Notes under the pieces: model-generated
The model's input: the letters and a program-made list of their open reading frames with translations, nothing else
What the model was told of the DNA's origin: nothing
Databases searched by the model: none
Shown: positions 1 through 5,363 of the stretch, one piece after another
How the letters are laid out: each line of letters begins with the position of its first letter
How positions within the stretch are numbered: position 1 is the stretch's first letter
Position numbers and translations under genes: made by a program
Source: DATKCN01 sp035513175
Lineage (GTDB): Bacteria; Chloroflexota; Chloroflexia; Thermomicrobiales; CFX8
Length of the DNA: 11,538 bases
Direction of reading: 5' to 3'
NCBI GenBank assembly: GCA_035513175.1
Contig: DATKCN010000271.1
Coordinates: 1-11,538, forward strand

Positions 1-705
1 CTCGGACAGCGACTTCGCCGTGAAGGGCGTCCGACCGGCGGCGAACTCGTACAGCACGATGCCGAGCGAATAGATGTCGCTGCGGTGGTCGATGTCCCTC
101 CCCTGGCACTGCTCCGGAGACATGTAGGCCGGGGTGCCGACCGCGACGCCACTGGCGGTGAACTGAGCCGCGTCGGCCATCCGCGCCAGGCCAAAGTCGC
201 CAACCTTGACGATGAGCCGGGCAGCGCCTCCCGTCTCCGTCTCATCCGTCAGCAGCAGGTTGTCGGGCTTGACGTCGCGATGCACCATGCCCTGCCTGTG
301 AGCATAGGACAGCCCTTCGGCGGCCTGGCGCAGCAGGTCCAGCCCGACGACCTGCGATGCGGGAGAGTCCGGATCGTGCCGGTCGCGCAGGAAGTCGCGC
401 ACGGAGCCGCCGGTCAGCAGCTCCAGAATCAGGTAGAGCCGCTCGCCCTGCTCGCCGTAGTCGTAGAGCTGGACGACGTGTGGGTGCACGAGCAGTGACG
501 CCGCGCGCGCCTCGCGCAGGAAGCGGACGCGGAAGGTGGCGTCGGTCGCCATGTGCGCGTGCAGCAGCTTGACGGCGACCTCGCGGTCGAGGTGCAGATG
601 CTGGGCGCGATAGACGCGTCCCATCCCGCCGGAGCCGATCGGCTCGATGATGCGGTAGTTGCCGAATTGCTGGCCGATCAGGTCACTGCCGGCATCGTCA
701 TGCAT
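1..705 (-). CDS. Hanks-type Ser/Thr protein kinase, N-terminal part (runs off the window)
   Basis: This is the catalytic domain of a bacterial Ser/Thr kinase that phosphorylates protein substrates using ATP; only its first 235 codons are in the window. Visible motifs in order: Gly-rich loop GSGGMGRVY (24-32), ATP-anchoring AVK Lys46, helix-C Glu65, catalytic loop HRDVKPDN (142-149), DFG (170-172), GTPAYMSPEQ activation-segment end (190-199) and subdomain IX SDIYSLGIVLYE. All catalytic residues are present, so the enzyme should be active. The ATG at 705 is preceded in frame by a TGA two codons upstream and by a GAGGCGGG ribosome binding site, which fixes the start. Family members usually continue into a juxtamembrane linker, a membrane helix and an extracellular sensor; that part is outside the window. 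No partner phosphatase is visible. Confidence 0.95.
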   Translation of the reverse strand, partial: MHDDAGSDLIGQQFGNYRIIEPIGSGGMGRVYRAQHLHLDREVAVKLLHAHMATDATFRVRFLREARAASLLVHPHVVQLYDYGEQGERLYLILELLTGGSVRDFLRDRHDPDSPASQVVGLDLLRQAAEGLSYAHRQGMVHRDVKPDNLLLTDETETGGAARLIVKVGDFGLARMADAAQFTASGVAVGTPAYMSPEQCQGRDIDHRSDIYSLGIVLYEFAAGRTPFTAKSLSE

Positions 706-779
706 GTGTCACCCGCCTCGTTGCAGACCGGGAACGACGCTCACATTGGCGCGCTCCAGCACATGAGCGAGCCGGAGCC

Positions 780-809
780 GTTATCAACATACATTTGAAG
801 TTGCGTCAA
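780..809 (-). promoter_or_regulatory. Putative promoter of the Ser/Thr kinase gene
   Basis: On the minus strand there is a -35-like TTGACG (809-804), an 18-base spacer and a -10-like GATAAC (785-780). Transcription would start near 773, giving a leader of about 70 bases before the ATG at 705. The stretch is locally AT-rich in an otherwise GC-rich region. Prediction from sequence only. Confidence 0.45.
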
Positions 810-867
810 GCGTAGCACCAACCGAGCACGGGGGGAATACCTCCGGGCAAGGTCGAGCAGGAAAAGG

Positions 868-886
868 CCCCTCCCGGCGGGAGGGG
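868..886 (-). terminator. Intrinsic terminator-like hairpin reading leftward
   Basis: CCCCTCCC (868-875) pairs with GGGAGGGG (879-886) around a 3-base loop. On the minus strand the stem is followed by CCTTTTCC, the short T-tract expected of a rho-independent terminator. No intact minus-strand gene ends here, but the relic of an E2 gene at 924-1028 does, so this is probably the terminator that once served that gene. Confidence 0.6.
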
Positions 887-923
887 ACGGTGAGACGCGG
901 CCCGACTGACGGCCTGACGACGA

Positions 924-1028
924 CCCCGCCAGCATCGTCATCGGGCTTTCCATGAGCGATTTGAGCTACTGGAGCGAGCGGGCGATTTCGGCGCCGTCGG
1001 TGAGGCGGTGATCGGCGGACATGGTGGC
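924..1028 (-). pseudogene. Relic of a 2-oxoacid dehydrogenase E2 (dihydrolipoamide acyltransferase) gene, C-terminal stub
   Basis: The minus strand reads ATMSADHRLTDGAEIARSLQ, then a TAG stop (968-966), then LKSLMESPMTMLAG in the same frame. This matches the extreme C-terminus of the E2 catalytic domain of pyruvate or branched-chain 2-oxoacid dehydrogenase complexes, including the active-site DHR-x-x-DG motif and the closing L-K-x-L-x-E-x-P helix. The stop sits where most E2 proteins have a charged residue (LQELK), so a single GAG-to-TAG change would explain it. The other roughly 400 residues (lipoyl domain, E1/E3-binding domain and most of the acyltransferase core) are absent: to the right of 1028 the sequence switches to a different gene relic. 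It cannot make a functional E2. Which substrate class it served cannot be told from 34 residues. Confidence 0.7.
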
Positions 1029-1220
1029 CTTACATCGGAGGCGCCGTTCGACATCGTGACCGGCGGGGACGTGCCGTTCGACGACCCGGCGGCGGCGCGG
1101 GCGATTCAGACGGAATACGAGGATGTCGGGGTGACGTGGTGGATCGAGGGAGTCGGGACGTGGCTCGGCCACGACGAGGCGATGGTGGCGTTCATCCGGC
1201 GGGGGCCGTCGGGGCGGTGA
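1029..1220 (+). pseudogene. Relic of a luciferase-like (LLM class) flavin-dependent monooxygenase gene, C-terminal stub
   Basis: The plus-strand frame ending at the TGA of 1218-1220 reads EAPFDIVTGGDVPFDDPAAA and then VGVTWWIEGVGTW, followed by an amphipathic end DEAMVAFIRRGPSGR. This pattern (PFD-V-x-G-G, DDPAAA, G-x-TWWIE) is the usual C-terminal segment of LLM class F420/FMN-dependent oxidoreductases. Only about 60 of the usual 250-350 residues remain, and the TIM-barrel and cofactor-binding parts are missing. The frame can be extended to an ATG at 1008, but those codons lie over the E2 relic and have no ribosome binding site. I treat it as a decayed 3' end. Family assignment from so short a piece is moderately secure. 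Confidence 0.6.
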
Positions 1221-1244
1221 GGGGGAACTGTCGCAACTGACGTA

Positions 1245-1282
1245 AAGGCTGCCACCCGGCAGTGTATGAAAGTGGCAGCCTT
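1245..1282. other. 11-bp perfect inverted repeat (hairpin), possible terminator
   Basis: AAGGCTGCCAC (1245-1255) is the exact reverse complement of GTGGCAGCCTT (1272-1282), with a 16-base loop. It starts 25 bases after the stop of the monooxygenase relic, so it may be that gene's old terminator, although neither strand has a convincing T-tract. The loop holds a second GGCAG (1258-1262) that could pair with CTGCC of the left arm and form a smaller competing hairpin. Confidence 0.5.
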
Positions 1283-1398
1283 AGGATCGCCATGCAACTG
1301 TTGCGTGGTTGCTGCGTGTCGAAGCGCGAGCCACGTTCTGCCCAGGAAAACCGGAGGGCACATCTCAGTGCTCGTGCGGGCTATCCCTGCTGCGGCGT

Positions 1399-1413
1399 TG
1401 GCACGCCCATTGC
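1399..1413 (+). promoter_or_regulatory. Possible sigma-54 (-24/-12) promoter element
   Basis: TGGCACG-CCCA-TTGC matches the sigma-54 consensus TGGCACG-N4-TTGC at every fixed position, with GG at 1400-1401 and GC at 1412-1413 exactly where needed. It lies 47 bases before the ATG of the 121-residue protein, a plausible distance. Sigma-54 is not universal in Chloroflexota and no enhancer-binding protein is in the window, so a chance match is quite possible. The rest of 1283-1447 shows no other clear signal. Confidence 0.3.
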
Positions 1414-1459
1414 CGGTTCCTTCCTGACGTTGCAGACGGCATGTTGGAAGGAGACGGAC

Positions 1460-1825
1460 ATGGGAGCGAATGTCCAGAAGCGGGGAGAGTACGAGCTGTT
1501 CGAGACGACGAAGAACCACCGTATTCTGGCGCTGAATGGCAGAGAGTGGTACGCATTAGTGGAGGGGCAGCAGAGCCCGCTGATCGTGAAGTCGGACAGT
1601 AATCACGAGAAGCAGCGCACGCTGGCAGAGGGCAGATTCTACCTGATCGACTTCGAGGACGACCCCGACTTCCGGGACGTGCCGCACTTGTTCCTGCTGC
1701 AGGACGGGGAGTATCGGGAGCTTATCCTGCCCAATGGCCTGCCGACCGACCACGACCACCAGAAGCGACTGGTCGAGACGGACGAGACGATCTCTCCCAA
1801 CAAGCTCCGGACGTACGTCGCATGA
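1460..1825 (+). CDS. Conserved-looking hypothetical protein, 121 residues
   Basis: I do not recognise this protein. The ATG at 1460 is chosen because AAGGAG (1448-1453) sits 6 bases before it; the same frame is open back to 1262, but that stretch has no ribosome binding site and includes the hairpin region. The product begins MGANVQKRGEYELFETTKNH. It is acidic, with a DFEDDPDF stretch in the middle and a HDHQKRLVETDE segment near the end, and looks like a compact soluble beta-rich domain. It has no signal peptide, membrane segment, cysteine pair or recognisable catalytic motif. It is a single gene, convergent with the MFS gene that ends at 1919. Codon use and the good ribosome binding site favour a real gene. 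The preceding 240 bases hold the hairpin and the sigma-54-like element. Confidence 0.75.
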   Translation: MGANVQKRGEYELFETTKNHRILALNGREWYALVEGQQSPLIVKSDSNHEKQRTLAEGRFYLIDFEDDPDFRDVPHLFLLQDGEYRELILPNGLPTDHDHQKRLVETDETISPNKLRTYVA

Positions 1826-1918
1826 CACGCCCGTTCCGCCTCCGGACCGGCCAGGGGGAGCGCGCGGGTCTCGTATCTCGGCACAGCGCGCCGGCGCCCA
1901 AGCGACAGGGCCGCGGAG

Positions 1919-3184
1919 TTAGCGCGCGCTTCTGGCCTGCAGCGCGGCGACCGAGGCCAGCAGGGAGACGGCGAAGGTCGTCCACAGCACCGGCTGGTAG
2001 GACGCCAGGATGGTGAACAACACGCCCGCGCCGAAGGGGGCGATGCCGCGCGAGGCGGTGATGAACATGGAGACGATGCCGTTGATGCTGCCGTAGTGGG
2101 CGGGGCCGTACATCTCCGAGACGAGCGCGGCGCGGGCCGGGGTAATGGCGCCGAAGCCGATGCCGAACAGAATGACGAAGGCGATCACGCCCGCGGTCGA
2201 TTGCGAGAGCAGCAGCACCAGCAACGCGACCGTCTGGCAGGCGAAGATGCCCGCGGTGACGTAGCGGCGCTCGATGCGGCCGCCCAGCGGCGTGAAGATG
2301 AGCCGCCCCGGCAGCGCCAGCAGGCCGATGGCCCCGGCGGCGGAGGCAGCGAAGGCGGGCGAGTAGCCTTCGCGGATCAGGTAGGGGATGAGGTGCACGA
2401 TGATCGTCATCGTCGCCAGATTGGCAAGGAAGAAGGCGGCGTTCAGCCACCAGAACGGCACGGCCCGCAACGCCTCGCGCACGGTGACGCTGGTCTCGAG
2501 CGATCCCGACACGGGGGCTGAGCCGGCGGACCCGACGCGCCCGCCATCCACCTCCAGCCCCAACGCCTCGGGATTGCGGCGCAGGACGAGGCCGTGCAGC
2601 GGGATGGTGACGACGCCGAGGATGAGCGCCAGGATGACGAGCGCCGTGCGCCAGTCGTAGGCGTTGACCAGGACGCTGGCCAGCGGTATGAAGATGACAC
2701 TCGCCAATCCGGCCAGGAAGGTCAGCACGGTGAGCGCCCGGCCGCGGCCCCGGCGGAACCAGGTGGCGACGACGTAGAACGCCGGCTCGTACAGCACCGC
2801 GGCCATGACGACCCCGATGCCGATCCAGATCAGGTAGTAGACGATCAGCGAGTCGACCATCGCCCAGGCCAGCACCAGCAGGGTGGCGACGATCGAGCCG
2901 GCCGTCATCAGCGCGCGCGGGCCGCGCCGGTCGAGCCAGCGGCCAACCGGGACGGCAGCCACGCCGGAGATCAGCAGCGCCAGCGAGAACGCGCCGGTGA
3001 GCTGGGCGACCGACCAGCCCAGATCCTCGTGCATGGGCGTCAGGAAGACGGCGAAAGCGTAGTAGAGGATGCCGAACGAGGTCGTCTCGGTGATCGAGAG
3101 GGCCAACACCATGGCCCAGCCGTAGTACATGCCGCGTACGCGCGCCAGCGGGCTGATCCGCCGTCGCGAAACGGTGTCGCTCAT
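1919..3184 (-). CDS. Major facilitator superfamily (MFS) transporter in the arsenic cluster
   Basis: A 421-residue inner-membrane secondary transporter with about 12 predicted helices in two halves. The loop between helices 2 and 3 carries the MFS motif A, GRWLDRRGPR (81-90). A hydrophilic central loop spans about 202-242, followed by the second half. The substrate cannot be read from the sequence. It lies 130 bp downstream of the arsO-like gene on the same strand, behind a strong hairpin, so the two may be partly co-transcribed; this suggests export of an arsenic species or an ArsO product. It is not obviously ArsJ, because the GAPDH partner of ArsJ is absent. ATG 3184 is taken as start; its AGGTGAG is very close, so a TTG at 3196, with GGGGAG six bases upstream, is a real alternative. 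A start at 3304 is unlikely because it would translate the hairpin. Confidence 0.85.
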   Translation of the reverse strand: MSDTVSRRRISPLARVRGMYYGWAMVLALSITETTSFGILYYAFAVFLTPMHEDLGWSVAQLTGAFSLALLISGVAAVPVGRWLDRRGPRALMTAGSIVATLLVLAWAMVDSLIVYYLIWIGIGVVMAAVLYEPAFYVVATWFRRGRGRALTVLTFLAGLASVIFIPLASVLVNAYDWRTALVILALILGVVTIPLHGLVLRRNPEALGLEVDGGRVGSAGSAPVSGSLETSVTVREALRAVPFWWLNAAFFLANLATMTIIVHLIPYLIREGYSPAFAASAAGAIGLLALPGRLIFTPLGGRIERRYVTAGIFACQTVALLVLLLSQSTAGVIAFVILFGIGFGAITPARAALVSEMYGPAHYGSINGIVSMFITASRGIAPFGAGVLFTILASYQPVLWTTFAVSLLASVAALQARSAR

Positions 3185-3223
3185 CTCACCTGCCAAGACC
3201 CACTCCCCACGCAACCGGTGGAC

Positions 3224-3229
3224 ATTATC
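3224..3229 (-). promoter_or_regulatory. Possible -10 element for the MFS gene
   Basis: GATAAT on the minus strand, about 40 bases before the MFS start and downstream of the hairpin at 3266-3298, matches the -10 consensus in 5 of 6 positions. No good -35 lies at the right distance. It would allow MFS expression independent of the arsO promoter. Weak evidence. Confidence 0.25.
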
Positions 3230-3265
3230 GGATATGACGCGCCTTGCGGGCGAGGCGGACGCGGG

Positions 3266-3298
3266 AACGCCCGTCGCCGTGTGGGGGCGACGGGCGTT
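3266..3298 (-). terminator. Strong hairpin between the arsO-like and MFS genes
   Basis: AACGCCCGTCGCC (3266-3278) is the perfect reverse complement of GGCGACGGGCGTT (3286-3298), giving a 13-bp stem with a 7-base loop. It begins 15 bases after the arsO-like stop codon, the usual place for an intrinsic terminator. The T-tract after the stem on the minus strand is short (GTTCCC), so it could be a partial terminator, an attenuator, or a stem that stabilises the arsO message. Confidence 0.6.
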
Positions 3299-3313
3299 GG
3301 ACATGGTCGTCGT

Positions 3314-4687
3314 CTACCCGCAGCAGGCGGAACGGCCCGCTGAGGCCAACGCGGGCTCCGGGGCGCCGCAACAGGAGACGTTGGCGGCCACCAGCGCCGG
3401 AGCGCCGGTTCCTTCCGGGACGCAGCAGCCCTCGCCGCTTACCGCGCCGAGGGTGCAGACACCCGTTTCCGGTAGCGTCAGCTGAACGTCGAGGGCGCTT
3501 TCCCAGTCGCCGGTCAGGGCGGCCACGATGGAGCGCACCTGCTCGTAGCCGGTCAGCATCAGGAAGGTCGGGGCGCGGCCGTAGCTCTTCATGCCCGCGA
3601 TGTAGAAATCGGTCTCCGGGTGCTTCAGCTCCAGCGCGCCGTGGGGACGGACCGTGCCGCAGGAATGCACGTTGGGGTCGATCAGCGGCGCAAGCGCGGT
3701 CGGGCTTTCGACGACGAAATCCAGGTCGAGCCGCAGCTCCGACAGGATCGACAGGTCGGGCCGGAAGCCGGTCGTAGCGATGATCTCGTCGAACGGGCCG
3801 AGCGTGCGGTCGGCGCTGGAGACGAGCACGCCGTCGCCGGTGACTTCGAGTTTGGCAACGCGGAAGCCAGTGACCAGCTCGACATCTCCGCCGTCGACCA
3901 GGCGCTCGACGTTGCGGCCCAGGTTGCCACGCTCTTCAAGCTGGTCGTTCGGGCCGCCGCCGTACATCTGTTGGCCCTGCGCGCGGCGCACGGCCCAGGT
4001 CACGCGTGTGTCCGGCTGCTGCGCGGCAAGGGTGTTGAGGTCTGCCAGCGCGTTGAAGGCAGAGTGCCCGCTGCCAACGACCAGCACGCGCTTGCCGGCG
4101 TAGCGGGCGCGCACGGCGTTGAGGACATCGGGGATGCCGTGCCAGATGTGGTCGGCGGCCGCGCGCTCGCCCGGCGCGGGCAGGCCGCTCGTGCCCAGCG
4201 GGTTCGGGGCTTCCCACGTGCCGGATGCGTCGATCACGGCGCGGGCGAGCAGGTACTCCTCGGCGCCCTCGCTGGTCTGGACGTGCAGCAGGAAGGGGGC
4301 TTCGTCGCGTCCCACCGTCTTCATCTTGTCGAAGCCGTGGCGGGTAACCGCGACAACACGCGCTCCGTAGCGGACATGCGGCGCGATCTCCGTCAGGGCC
4401 GCCAGCGGCTCGAGGTACCGCGCGACGATCTCGCCGCCGGTGGGATAGGCCTCGGGATCGGGCATGACCCAGCCGGAGTGCTCCAGCAAGGACTGGGAGA
4501 CGGGATCGACATTGTACTTCCACGGCGAGAAGACCCGCACGTGGGACCAGGAGCGCATGCTTGCGCCAACGCCGGATCCGGCCTCGAACACGATGGGCGT
4601 TTCACCGGCGTTGACGAGGTGAGCGGCGGCTGCGAGACCGACAGGTCCGGCGCCGATGACGGCGACTGGTAGCGGTGACTGGCTCAT
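3314..4687 (-). CDS. arsO: ArsO-like FAD/NAD(P)H-dependent flavoprotein monooxygenase
   Basis: A 457-residue cytoplasmic flavoprotein of the type found in arsenic operons and called ArsO; the exact reaction of the family is not settled, as far as I know. The FAD-binding Rossmann fold begins at the N-terminus with GAGPVG (12-17) and an acidic strand end at FEAG (34-37). A second nucleotide-binding motif, VVGSGHSA (203-210), would bind NAD(P)H. ATTGFRPD (304-311) is the conserved motif of flavin monooxygenases and related reductases. After LPETGVC (405-411) comes an unusual tail with three vicinal cysteine pairs at 421-422, 439-440 and 455-456, the last just before the stop. Start ATG 4687 has an AAAGGAAA ribosome binding site. 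It is the main gene of the leftward arm of the ars island, divergent from arsR-acr3-arsC, behind a palindrome-controlled promoter. Flavoprotein assignment is secure; the ArsO name rests on recall of the family and on context. Confidence 0.85.
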   Translation of the reverse strand: MSQSPLPVAVIGAGPVGLAAAAHLVNAGETPIVFEAGSGVGASMRSWSHVRVFSPWKYNVDPVSQSLLEHSGWVMPDPEAYPTGGEIVARYLEPLAALTEIAPHVRYGARVVAVTRHGFDKMKTVGRDEAPFLLHVQTSEGAEEYLLARAVIDASGTWEAPNPLGTSGLPAPGERAAADHIWHGIPDVLNAVRARYAGKRVLVVGSGHSAFNALADLNTLAAQQPDTRVTWAVRRAQGQQMYGGGPNDQLEERGNLGRNVERLVDGGDVELVTGFRVAKLEVTGDGVLVSSADRTLGPFDEIIATTGFRPDLSILSELRLDLDFVVESPTALAPLIDPNVHSCGTVRPHGALELKHPETDFYIAGMKSYGRAPTFLMLTGYEQVRSIVAALTGDWESALDVQLTLPETGVCTLGAVSGEGCCVPEGTGAPALVAANVSCCGAPEPALASAGRSACCG

Positions 4688-4739
4688 GGGTGTTTCCTTT
4701 TCTCAACGTGGGACGATCGAACGTGTCAGAGTCGCGGCG

Positions 4740-4988
4740 TCACGCGGCGGCTGCGCAGCATGGGGCAGAGCGCGATATATGGACGTGGAGGACGGGCGCC
4801 GCTGTGGCGACGGACGGACGGGCGACTACCGGCGGCAACGACTGACGGCCGTTGAGCAACGGAATGTCGCGCTGATGCCAGCGGGCCGCAACGCGCGTGA
4901 AGCCGTGATGGAATGGCCTGGAGAGGTAGAGCGGGTCGGGTTCCGCCGCCTCGCGGATGATCGCGTGCGCCAGTGCATCGACGTTCAT
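4740..4988 (-). CDS. Small unrecognised ORF (82 residues) leading the arsO arm
   Basis: I do not recognise this product. It starts MNVDALAHAIIREAAEPDPL, an amphipathic helix followed by YLSRPFHHGF, and ends in a low-complexity tail with one vicinal cysteine pair, SAPCCAAAA. The ATG at 4988 follows GGGAAG by 5 bases and lies just below the second palindromic operator, so it would be the first gene of the leftward transcript, 52 bases before the arsO-like start. The first half has the G/C-rich third positions of real genes; the second half is less convincing. It may be a true small arsenic-linked protein, a truncated gene, or a leader whose translation affects arsO. There are no membrane segments. 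Confidence 0.45.
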   Translation of the reverse strand: MNVDALAHAIIREAAEPDPLYLSRPFHHGFTRVAARWHQRDIPLLNGRQSLPPVVARPSVATAAPVLHVHISRSAPCCAAAA

Positions 4989-4998
4989 GGAATCTTCC

Positions 4999-5016
4999 CT
5001 TCGTCTTTTTACGAAG
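4999..5016. promoter_or_regulatory. Palindromic operator 2 (CTTCGT-N6-ACGAAG)
   Basis: CTTCGT (4999-5004) and ACGAAG (5011-5016) are perfect 6-bp inverted arms around 6 bases. It has the same design and spacing as the palindrome at 5051-5068, and their centres are 52 bp apart, about five helical turns. It lies between the predicted transcription start (near 5051) and the ribosome binding site of the small ORF, so a bound repressor could also block elongation. Confidence 0.6.
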
Positions 5017-5050
5017 AACCGCTGCTAAGAATCGCCGCCCAACGGCAGCG

Positions 5051-5068
5051 TTTCGTTAATTTACGAAA
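5051..5068. promoter_or_regulatory. Palindromic operator 1 (TTTCGT-N6-ACGAAA) over the arsO-arm -10
   Basis: TTTCGT (5051-5056) and ACGAAA (5063-5068) are perfect inverted arms; the inner AATT is also symmetric. The site covers the -10 of the leftward promoter, a classic repressor position. A lone half-site TTCGTA at 5106 continues the spacing (TTCGT at 5000, 5052 and 5106). Which protein binds is unknown; a winged-helix repressor of the ArsR/SmtB type is the natural candidate. Confidence 0.65.
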
Positions 5069-5086
5069 TGTTGGAGCGTTTGTCAA
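5058..5086 (-). promoter_or_regulatory. Promoter of the leftward arsO arm
   Basis: On the minus strand there is a perfect -35 TTGACA (5086-5081), a 17-base spacer and a -10-like TAAATT (5063-5058, 4 of 6 positions). The -10 is embedded in operator 1. Predicted start near 5051, giving a leader of about 60 bases to the small ORF and about 360 to the arsO-like ATG. Confidence 0.65.
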
Positions 5087-5248
5087 GCCCCAGACGCCAC
5101 GCTCGTTCGTAAAAGGGAGTCGTCCCCTGCATCACGACCCGGCAAACATCTCCGCGAGCGAGACTTCACGGGCGCGTCGGCCTGCGACGGCAACGTTTCC
5201 GGCCGCTGCTCCGTGCGCGGCCGGCGACACCTGTCAGACATTGCTGGG

Positions 5249-5280
5249 GTCACGGGTCCGCGTGACATCGTAACGCGTTA
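5249..5280. other. Two short palindromes in the arsO-arsR intergenic region
   Basis: GTCACG (5249-5254) and CGTGAC (5261-5266) are inverted around 6 bases, and TAACGCGTTA (5271-5280) is a perfect 10-bp palindrome 4 bases later. They lie 35-70 bases upstream of the arsR -10 candidates, where an activator could bind. Apart from these, the half-site at 5106 and the signals listed separately, I see nothing in 5087-5310. Confidence 0.3.
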
Positions 5281-5313
5281 GAGATCTGTAACACATCAAC
5301 CACGAGAGCACTT

Positions 5314-5348
5314 TATACTCTACAATACATTGACGAACGTCGATGTAT
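5314..5348 (+). promoter_or_regulatory. arsR promoter and ArsR-type operator
   Basis: The 11-base arm ATACATTGACG (5325-5335) faces CGTCGATGTAT (5338-5348) across AA; ten of eleven base pairs match. This 24-bp palindrome ends 15 bases before the arsR ATG and abuts its GGAGGAG ribosome binding site, the position expected of an autoregulatory ArsR operator. Possible -10 boxes are TATACT (5314-5319) and TACAAT (5321-5326); neither has a good -35. The sequence differs from the TTCGT-N6-ACGAA sites of the opposite arm. Confidence 0.65.
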
Positions 5349-5363
5349 GTGGAGGAGTCGTTA

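Noticed and set aside
966..1172. Minus-strand ORF of 68 codons as a real small gene
   Set aside because: Its first 48 codons are the antisense of the monooxygenase relic; only the last 20 are E2-like, and they continue in frame past the stop, so it is a relic.
1262..1459. Upstream start of the 121-residue gene at 1262
   Set aside because: It begins inside the hairpin and has no ribosome binding site; AAGGAG lies directly before ATG 1460.
2594..3343. Plus-strand ORF of 249 codons rich in Asp, Gln, Arg and Gly
   Set aside because: Antisense shadow of the MFS gene; the polar low-complexity product is what the reverse of membrane-helix codons gives.
3620..4672. Long plus-strand ORF of 350 codons
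   Set aside because: It lies wholly over the arsO-like gene, has a composition typical of antisense GC-rich frames, no ribosome binding site and no recognisable motif, while the minus-strand frame has clear FAD and NAD(P)H motifs.
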